A DNA stretch of 64,000 bases from assembly GCA_023053685.1 (NCBI GenBank), contig JALIGW010000002.1:166539034-166603033 (forward strand). Reading direction: 5' to 3'. Both the position numbers and the translations under genes were made by a program. Below, in pieces: positions 56,800-64,000 of the stretch. This DNA comes from Diadophis punctatus similis (Eukaryota; Chordata; Lepidosauria; Squamata; Dipsadidae). The notes under the pieces are model-generated. The model saw only the letters and a list, made by a program, of their open reading frames with translations, was not told the DNA's origin and ran no database searches. Every line of letters starts with the position of its first letter. Position 1 is the stretch's first letter.

Positions 56800-58170
56800 A
56801 AAAGACATCTTATTAAACTTTTCTCAGGGCCATGTACTCAGACTTTACCACCAACCCACTGCTGAAGTTCAAGCTGGTTTTAGATGAAGGAGAAGTGCTT
56901 GTGCTCTTCTCCTAAATCATAATTCCCCATACAAACAATCCAGTGCACATTGGGGAGGAGCCTGGGAATTACATGGTCAGGACCAACAATCTGCCTAGCT
57001 CCCACTACCACCAGAAGTCCATTAAGAAAAGGACATGACTCCCTATTCAGTTGTTGTGAATTGCCACTCGGGAATGTCATTTTGGCTTGGGGCTTTGAGG
57101 GAGCTTGACTCCATGATTTTGTTTTGCACTATTGCTTTTCTAGAACATTAATAATCTATTGTGTGTGTGTGGCTTGTTTTAAATAACTTTGGTTTTGAAC
57201 TAAGGACACAAGACTCTGGAGTGAAAGCAAAAGAGGATGGCTTGAGATTGGCTGATTGCATATGAAAGAGAGCTTGCTAGCTTTATGGCTGAGGAACCTC
57301 AAGGGTTGCAATTATTTGAAAAGACACCAGAAAACAACAACCACAAACCAAAGTACCCCTCTTGTGGCGGGAGGAGGGAGATCACAATTAAATGCATGAA
57401 ATGTTCTGCCAGCCAAAGCAGCAAATCAGACTGCCTTGCAAGGCAAGGGCACAGGGAACATTCCCCATGGTTAATGAGAACGATTTGGCTGTAGATGCTG
57501 GATGTACAGTGAGCCTTTGGCCATTTTTGCTTTTTATTATAACAGGGATGCTCGACTACTGATCCTACATCGTTGGAGGATTAGCTAGCTTGCCTTTAAT
57601 GAAACCAGTAAAAACCCAAAGAACCTCCAGGCATTACAAGAGAGGATCTATAGATCTGTCAGTTTTCATTCAGAAGACAGAGAAATCAATGGTCCTATGG
57701 CTTAAACTTCTAAAAAAAATGAAGGTTGTTTTTCAAGAGGACTGGTTTAACAAACAACCACAATGACAGTCTCAGCTAGGGACAAGGAGGAGGAGATTTT
57801 TTTCTTTTTTGTCTCTTCTTCACCCTATCTTTAAAGCTGGTTTGAAACACTTTTAAGTCATCAAGCCCTACAAAAGGAGATAGTTCCCTCCCTATTTGCA
57901 GAGATGCAGAAATGACAGTTGAGGATTAGACCAAGATTCCAGAATTCTCCTTTTCCTCCCACATATTTTATTTTATCAATAGGTTTGGGCTGATAGACTA
58001 TTTAAAAACTTGATGTTCAGCTATAAACAGAGGAACAAAGGTCAGCCAGGAAACAAACTTGCTTTTCATGTTTGTGTCCATTAGTCAGAAGGCACTAACT
58101 AAAATGGTGATTCTAGAATTTCTTTAGTGAAGCTTTTTTGGGAAAACCAGAATTTCTGCTTGTCTGTTGA
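56800..58170. other. Unannotated ~1.4-kb stretch
   Basis: A 69-codon frame at 57285-57494 contains CGGRREITIKCMKCSASQSS, which looks faintly like a Cys-rich finger, but it has no supporting context. Nothing else recognised. Confidence 0.35.
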
Positions 58171-58182
58171 AGTCTTTTAAAA

Positions 58183-58362
58183 CAGTGGCCCCAATTTTTG
58201 GGCACCAGGGACCGGTTCAGTGGAGAGAGGTTTTTCTATGGACCAGAAGGGGTGTGGTTTTGCGTGCTGCCTGCATCCCATAGATAGGAATTCACTTGTT
58301 TGTGTACCCCAATTTCTGGCATGCCATGGCCTAGTGCCAGTCCCAGGGGTTGGGAAACCCTG
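58183..58362. mobile_element. hAT-type MITE (GGCACCAGGGACCGG family)
   Basis: 180 bp, ends CAGTGGCCCCAATTTTTGGG and GGGGTTGGGAAACCCTG. Contains GGCACCAGGGACCGGTTC, a sequence found in widespread vertebrate hAT repeats. Flanks TTTTAAAA and TTTTTTAA match at 6 of 8. Confidence 0.8.
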
Positions 58363-58469
58363 TTTTTTAAAAAAATCTCCCTGTCAGCCTAGATTCATTC
58401 TCTCTCCCTCTCCCTCCCTCCCCCTCCCCCCTCTCTCATATCTCCCCTTTTCTTGGCACATGGCTATCA

Positions 58470-59086
58470 TAAGGTGACCAGACGTCCCGCTTTTGGCGGG
58501 ACAATCCTGCTTTTTAATAATTTGTCCCGCGTCCCGCAGCGTTTCAAAAAAGTCCCGCTTTTTTAAATTTGAATTTGCCCTGCACACCCCTCTGCCTCCT
58601 GCCTCGCCTGCCTCCTCCTGCCAGGCGGGGAGGGAAGGCAGTTAGAGGGGCAGCGGCGGTCTTGCCTGTTCGTCGCCGCAGAGCCGAAGAAGCTGGTGGC
58701 GTTCACGGCGCGGGGCTTCCCCCGCCCGCTTCCCCCGGCCGCCAGGATGTCACAATTTACGTTCTTTTGCCCTCTGTGCAAGCAGAACGCTTTGCGCATG
58801 CGCAGAGGGCAAAAGAACGCAAATGGCGGCGTCCCGGCGGCCGGGAAAGCGGGCGGGGGAAGCCCCACGCCGCGAACGCCACCAGCTTCTTCAGCTCTGC
58901 AGCGATGAACAGGTAAGCCTGTGCCAGTAGGAACCCACCCCTGGCTGCAATGAAGGGGGGTGTTTGGGGGGGGGTGCACAAAGCTGCAGGATAAGAGAGA
59001 CGGACCCCTCCCATCTTGCTCCCCTAGAAACCCCGCCCCCCGTCAATGGTGTCCCGCTTTACAAAAAATAAAATCTGGTCACCTTA
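58470..59086. mobile_element. hAT-type element (TAAGGTGACCAGA ends), perfect TSD
   Basis: 617 bp with ends TAAGGTGACCAGACGTCCCG and TCTGGTCACCTTA. The duplication GGCTATCA lies on both sides (58462-58469, 59087-59094) and fits nnnTAnnn. Several GTCCCGC motifs sit near each end, as transposase-binding repeats do. The centre carries a palindrome around TGCGCATGCGCA (58793-58804) flanked by GTTCTTTTGCCCTCTG and its complement, like the SPIN-like copies. Confidence 0.94.
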
Positions 59087-59094
59087 GGCTATCA

Positions 59095-60165
59095 CCAACC
59101 AATCTGAACAAGAGGAGCTGGATGGTGGAAAGAAGATGGTTATTTGACAAACAACCATGGCTGAAAAGTAGAGATCTATTCCAGTTTCTTCCCCCCCTCT
59201 TCTCTCTCTCTGAATCTCAGGTCAGCTTCTTTCGAAACTAGACAAAAGAAAATCTGGCAAAATGGTCTTGAGACTCCTTGAAAAGATCACTTGAATGGTC
59301 AGTAGAGATCTCTAGCTTTAAAAGGGTTACATTGCTATAGCATTTATTCTATATAAAACAGAAATGTTGGGGGGGTTGGGGGGGATCATGTTCTTCCTAA
59401 AAGATAACTTTCTACAGGGCAGAAGCTGCAAAGAGGTGCAAAAAGGAAAAAAAAACAAGTCCTGAATGACTCCAGATGACTAGCCAGTGGAGTGGAAGGG
59501 CTTACTTACACAGCTTGCATGTTATAACAACAAAATGGTCCACTTACTTTTGCAGATGCCATATCCTCATAATGGAACTCCATCTCATTAGCAGCTAACT
59601 CAGAGGAGTTGAGATAGGGCTTGCTGAAGCTACTTCAAGGTATTCCAGCAGGAAAGCAGTGTTTTCCTAGAAGAAGATTTACCATGTGGACCCTTTAGGC
59701 CACATCATTGTTAGAAAGCAATGATTTGCACAAACTGACCTGCTGTAGAACCATCCCTTCAATCCCTTTGCTTCCATGGCCAAGGTTACTGTGAATACAG
59801 ACTCCTTCTTATTTTGTAGTTCAGTCAGGGGGATATTGATCTTGCGGAAGACCCACCATAGAGAAAGACCAACCACAGAGAAAATCAACAAACCAAAGGG
59901 CTCCACAGGACTCATACGGATTCCACTTCAAAGTAACTTTCATTGGAATCTTGTCATTCACTGCCATGAAACCTTGTAGCCAGATGTCAAGACAACAGCC
60001 TGCTGCAGCTTATTGATTTGTAGAATGGAAATTCGGATAATTTTTACTTTTATTTATTCGGTGTTGATACTGACCAATTCCAATCAACTCGAGGTCGGAT
60101 AATGTTTGTTATTTGTTTGTTTGTCTAAAGCAGAGTCCCCCATTTTGTGCTTAGCCAGTAATGGG
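59095..60165. other. Unannotated sequence
   Basis: Nothing recognised. Confidence 0.4.
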
Positions 60166-60175
60166 TTCTCCAAAT

Positions 60176-60310
60176 CAGGGGTGAAATGCTCCCGGTTCGG
60201 GCGTGCCTGCCAGTCGTCAGAGAGCCGGTAGCAACAGCAGAGTGAGACTTCGCCCACACGCCCGGACTCTGCCATTTGGGTTCTTTTACCCTCTGCGCAT
60301 GTGCAGAATG
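60176..60310. mobile_element. hAT-type MITE lacking its right terminal repeat, perfect TSD
   Basis: Starts CAGGGGTGAAATGCTCCCGG and ends TGCGCATGTGCAGAATG with no matching CTG terminus. The duplication CTCCAAAT nevertheless lies directly on both sides (60168-60175, 60311-60318). The interior shares GGGTTCTTTTACCCTCTG with the SPIN-like elements. Confidence 0.85.
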
Positions 60311-60639
60311 CTCCAAATAGAGAACAAATAACTCTCCTGAAAGAAATCCATGTTATTTTCTGTGAGGCAACAAACTCCTGACTTAGTTGCTGAGATATGG
60401 CAAAGGACAGGCTGTGGGCATCCATTTTTTCTGTCAGCTTACATCCTGCCACCCACCATCATCCCATCTAAAGGGTGGAAGGAAAATAAAATTTCCATGG
60501 TATCCTTCTGTACCAGATTTAGGGTTTGGGAATGGAAGGCATTTTTTGTGGTTGTTCTCTTCTCTGTGGATGGTGTTGGTAGCATGAGAGAGAGTTAGTC
60601 TAGGTCCCTGAGATGTTGGGATTCTCAGGGCTCAGGGCT

Positions 60640-61490
60640 GTAAAGATATTAAAATTTTTCACATATTCATCTTTAACATCTACATGAAACTGCTGAGTGA
60701 GGTCCTTCAACAGCATGGGGTGCAATATCATCAGTATATTGATGATGCCCAACTATACATCTCCATCCTTGGCCAGGTATGTGATGTCAGTTCAGTGCTG
60801 ATATACCTAGAAATTGTGGGGGTCTAGATGAAAGGGATTAGTTGTAACGTAGTCCTAGTCTGGCTTTGGGGCTCTGCCCGCTATGCCAGATCTGGTAATA
60901 TATTATCACCAGATATTGCTGGTGCACAGTTTGAAGGTCCTCCTGGACTCACAGTCCTTGCTCAAAAAGCAGATGGCAGCCATGGCTAGGGGAACCTTTG
61001 CAAAATATGTGCATTAATTGCAACCATTCATGGACTTGGTGGCCATGCTCATGGTCAATCATGCCTTGGTCATTTCACACTTGGACTATTGCATTATGCA
61101 ATATGGGGCTGTCTTTGAAGACTCCCCAGAAGTTAAAATTGGTTCAGATTGCAGCAGCTCACATTATGCTGGGCAACCTGTGTTACACTGCTGCTGTGTA
61201 ATCCCTATTAGCTCTCAGTTTCTTTCTGAGTGCAAGTCAAGGTGCAGGTTATTACCATTAAAGTCTTACATGACATGGGCACCATTTGCAGGATCATCTC
61301 TCTCTAAAGATACTTGCTCCTCTCACCAGATCAAATAGGCAGGTGCATTCCAGGTAGCACATTAGCATTTAGCGACACCTAGAAAAAGTGTCTTTTCTGA
61401 GGCCACCCTTACTCTGTGGAACCCCCTTCCCCCTAGGCCTTCCAAAAAGTCATAAAGAGCTGGCTTTTCCCACAAGTGCTAGGATAGGGT
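60640..61490 (+). mobile_element. L2 LINE fragment, degenerate
   Basis: Reads FNIYMKLLSEVLQQHG then VQYHQYIDDAQLYISILG (YIDD at ~60735), the RT motif C region of L2 elements (usually YADDTQLY). Further on are HLDYCIMQYGAVFE, QIAAAHI and, near 61420, LWNPLP-like codons and a LINE end. Many stops and frame changes; an old copy. It resembles the L2-like ends at 33.7 and 49.9 kb. Confidence 0.82.
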
Positions 61491-61494
61491 AAGG

Positions 61495-62275
61495 TTGGAG
61501 CCCGAGAATTGTATAGATTGATGGATGAGAGAGGATGGATTTTCCTGGATTTCTTGGGGTTTTTTGTTTTGTATTTTTGTTTTTATTATTCTTTTGAACC
61601 ACTCAGAGTTGTGTTTTACAAGATGAGAAGCCATGTAAGATACAGACAGACAGAAAGGCAGACAGACAGACAGACAGTTATTCAGTGGGAGAAGTTCCTC
61701 AACTTGTCCCAACAACATACATTCAGGAGAGTGATTGGGGTTGGAGGTTCCTATTAGAAATTGACCTATGGGAGGGAGAAGGGAGGATGGCTGAGAATCC
61801 ATCAGTTGTTGCTCTGAAACTGCCCCAATTGCAAATGTACACAAATATTGTCCAGCCTCCTTGCTGAGATACAGAAAAGCTCAGTCATGGGGACAGCTCA
61901 TTTCTTGTCAACATATTTTCCTGAGAGAAGGAAATCACATAAAGGGGCTTTAGATGAGCTCGAAACACACAAAACAGACAAAATAAATCATCATTTGGCA
62001 CTATTTTGTAACAGTAAATATGAGTGAAGAAACCCACATAAGAATTGAAAGCAAGAAAAAGATGGCATTCTGAGAAGACAATAAAAATAAATAGATATAT
62101 TTTCATAGGAATTGAAAGCTCAGGAAACAATTAAAGGTAGTTTTGAGGACAGGATTATGCAAAGCTATGTTTTCATACATCACTGGGCTAGAAGAGTGTG
62201 AACAATGACCCAATCTAAGTAACTGAGCATTCTGTTAAGGGCCTGGAAATAGTCCCAGATAAAAATTGTCCTACC
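61495..62275. other. Unannotated; short (GACA)n at ~61643-61678
   Basis: The GACA run (CAGACAGACAGAAAGGCAGA) is a small microsatellite. Nothing else recognised. Confidence 0.45.
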
Positions 62276-62289
62276 CAACAGCACTCTAG

Positions 62290-62441
62290 CAACCCTTTAC
62301 TACCGGTTTGTGCACGTGTTCGCGCAAACGTGCAACACTACTGCGCATGCGCAGAAGCGTCCCAGGTGGGTGGGCGGAGCCTCCTGCCACCAGTGCTACC
62401 GGTTCTTAGAACCGGGCAGAACCAGGAGCAACCCACCGCTG
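62290..62441. mobile_element. hAT-type MITE with deleted left end, perfect TSD
   Basis: The right end CAACCCACCGCTG is intact. The left end reads CAACCCTTTACTACCGG, where the expected CAGTAGTGGGTTCTAAAA has lost ~15 bases. The duplication CACTCTAG is intact on both sides (62282-62289, 62442-62449). Contains TGCGCATGCGCA at 62342-62353. Confidence 0.9.
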
Positions 62442-62449
62442 CACTCTAG

Positions 62450-62673
62450 TTTATGTCTTGTATAGGTATTACATGAACCTTCCATTATTTCTGCACTGAA
62501 ACAGCAGTGATAGAAAGTCTTTAAAAAGAAAGCAAAGCGGTTCATGACCAGAATTTCTCCTTCTCCAGTTGTAACTGCATCATGTATGCATAGTTAGGTA
62601 TTCTATTCCAGGAATCCATTACAAGTTTGAGTACTGTCTAGAATTGATGAAATCATCCATATCAAAAAATACA

Positions 62674-62704
<31 letters not shown>

Positions 62705-63585
62705 TGTGACAATTCTTAAGGTACAAGGATAAAACTTCACAGACATCTGTATGTTTCATTCATGTTAAGTAAAAGAGAGTTAAGCCAGAGCAGAACAGTA
62801 TGCTGGAAATCAGTGATGATATCAATGGCAGTCCAGTTCAATTTCATCCTTTTAATGGATTCAGCAAACAAAAACTTTGCAGTTACCTTGGCAAGGGCTT
62901 TTCTAATATGTTATTTGAACTGAGCAATGGCATTTTGATTGCATTCACCTTTCGCTTTGTCCTTGTCGATGGAGGACCACATTTTAGGAATGATGCTGAA
63001 GAGCACTTAGCCAAGATATGTAACTAAAAATATTCTGTAATTAAATGATTTCAAGGACTGGGAAATGCAGCCAATCTGATGAATAATGTTGAATAAAGCC
63101 TGCATTCTCCAGCACCCAGATCTAACTGTTTGATGACATATACAAAGACCTTTTATCGTTCCCCTTTCCCTCCCCCATGTTAGTGTTCAGTCTTTTAAAG
63201 CATTTTATTCATGAGAATTCTGGCTTCATTAATGAAGGCCTTGGGAGAAAAAGAAAGAAGAAGAAGGAAGCCAATGCAGATCCAGATGTCTCTTTTTACA
63301 AGTTCTGGGTCGAGAGAAAACCATCTACAGTATATAATCTTAAATAAGAAGATATGCAATAATTTAGAATAGAATCCATTACCTCAGGAATGATTTCTCA
63401 TTACATGGGACTCCTTGAAAAGCAGTCTTATTTAAATGGGATGTTTTAAGACAGGCATGGTTTTTTTTCTGGTTACATAAGTACAACCTAAACTAGCTGC
63501 TTGAGCTGGTTCCAAAGGACCATCAGTACAAATATGAGCAATTTTTTTACTCCTCAGATATGTTTTTATCTTTTCCACACTAGAA
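62450..63585. other. Unannotated; (AAAG)n at ~62672-62704
   Basis: AT-rich. A 75-codon frame at 62800-63027 has no recognised domain. Confidence 0.4.
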
Positions 63586-63589
63586 GTAA

Positions 63590-63855
63590 TCCTGGGCTTA
63601 CAATCTTTCATTTAGCGACCATGCAAAGTTACAATGGCACTGAAAAAAGTGACAATCAGTCCTCGCACTTACAACCATCCCAGCATTCCCACAGTCATGA
63701 GATCAAAATTCAGACACTTGGCAAACTGTATATATTTACTACACATGCAACTCAGGGACATGGGATTGCAATCTGCAACCGTCATAGCCAGCTCCTGACA
63801 AGTAAAGTCAGTGGGGGAAGCTGGATTCGCTTAACAATCAGATGATTCATTTAAC
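63590..63855 (+). repeat. Degenerate dispersed repeat (shared with 17440-17760)
   Basis: CTTACAATCTTTCATTTAGC, CGCACTTACAACCATCCCAG, CCAGCTCCTGACAAGTAAAG and GCTTAACAATCAGATGATTC recur in the same order at 17.5 kb. Family not identified. Confidence 0.55.
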
Positions 63856-63881
63856 TGCAATGCTTTCCTTAATAACATAAG

Positions 63882-64000
63882 CCAGTTTGGCCTAGTGGTT
63901 AAGGCATCAGACTAGAAAGCCAGAGACCATGAGTTCTAGTCCTGCCTTGGACCTCTCTCAGCCCAACTCACCTCAAAGAATTGTTGTGGGGAAAATAGGA
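63882..64000 (+). mobile_element. Second-family tRNA-derived SINE, cut by the window edge
   Basis: Head GCCTAGTGGTTAAGGCATCA (A box) and GAGTTCTAGTCCTGCC (B box), then CTCTCTCAGCCCAACTCACC and GAATTGTTGTGGGGAAAATA. The remainder lies outside the window. Confidence 0.88.

Noticed and set aside
57285..57494. Possible zinc-finger-like small protein
   Set aside because: CGGRREITIKCMKCSAS has Cys pairs, but a single 69-codon frame without exon signals or neighbours is not enough.

Overview
The window looks like non-genic DNA from a squamate reptile, most likely a snake. Support for this: CR1 and L2-type LINE fragments, tRNA-derived SINEs of the Sauria type, very many short hAT elements, SPIN-like elements, and a GATA/GACA (Bkm-like) block. 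The species cannot be read from the sequence. I found no convincing host protein-coding gene, rRNA gene or true tRNA gene; almost every long open frame is read-through of a repeat.

Layout. 1-9811: a satellite array of about 60 units of ~163 bp, each normally carrying about two and a half telomeric hexamers (TTAGGG on +), organised in higher-order blocks of ~4.06 kb (25 units); it runs off the left edge. 9812-9964: abrupt change to CpG-rich DNA with one short exon-like open frame. 10-24 kb: AT-rich DNA with CR1 fragments, an L2/Rex1-like LINE end, microsatellites, a CR1>SINE>hAT nest and an 860-bp hAT element keeping the transposase C-terminus. 24494-24682: a ~190-bp interstitial telomeric repeat in the opposite orientation (CCCTAA on +). 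25290-26945: a 5'-truncated CR1 with an uninterrupted reverse-transcriptase frame. 27-37 kb: mostly unique AT-rich DNA with old CR1/L2 remains and MITEs. 37335-39667: a 2.3-kb TA-flanked fold-back element holding a palindrome with two 768-bp arms. 40-64 kb: dense MITEs, SINEs, LINE ends, a 2.4-kb composite DNA element and the Bkm-like block.

The main biology is mobile-element structure. Twenty-one elements with hAT-like ends were delimited by hand; fourteen have perfect 8-bp target-site duplications and the rest imperfect ones. The duplications fall into two preference classes, suggesting two transposase subfamilies. Several MITE families carry the palindrome TGCGCATGCGCA, the NRF1 recognition sequence. 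The most unusual parts are the satellite that embeds telomere repeats, the telomeric island whose G-rich strand has ATG-led (Gly-Leu)n and (Val-Arg)n frames, and the large recent palindrome. No database search was possible; family names rest on recognised motifs.
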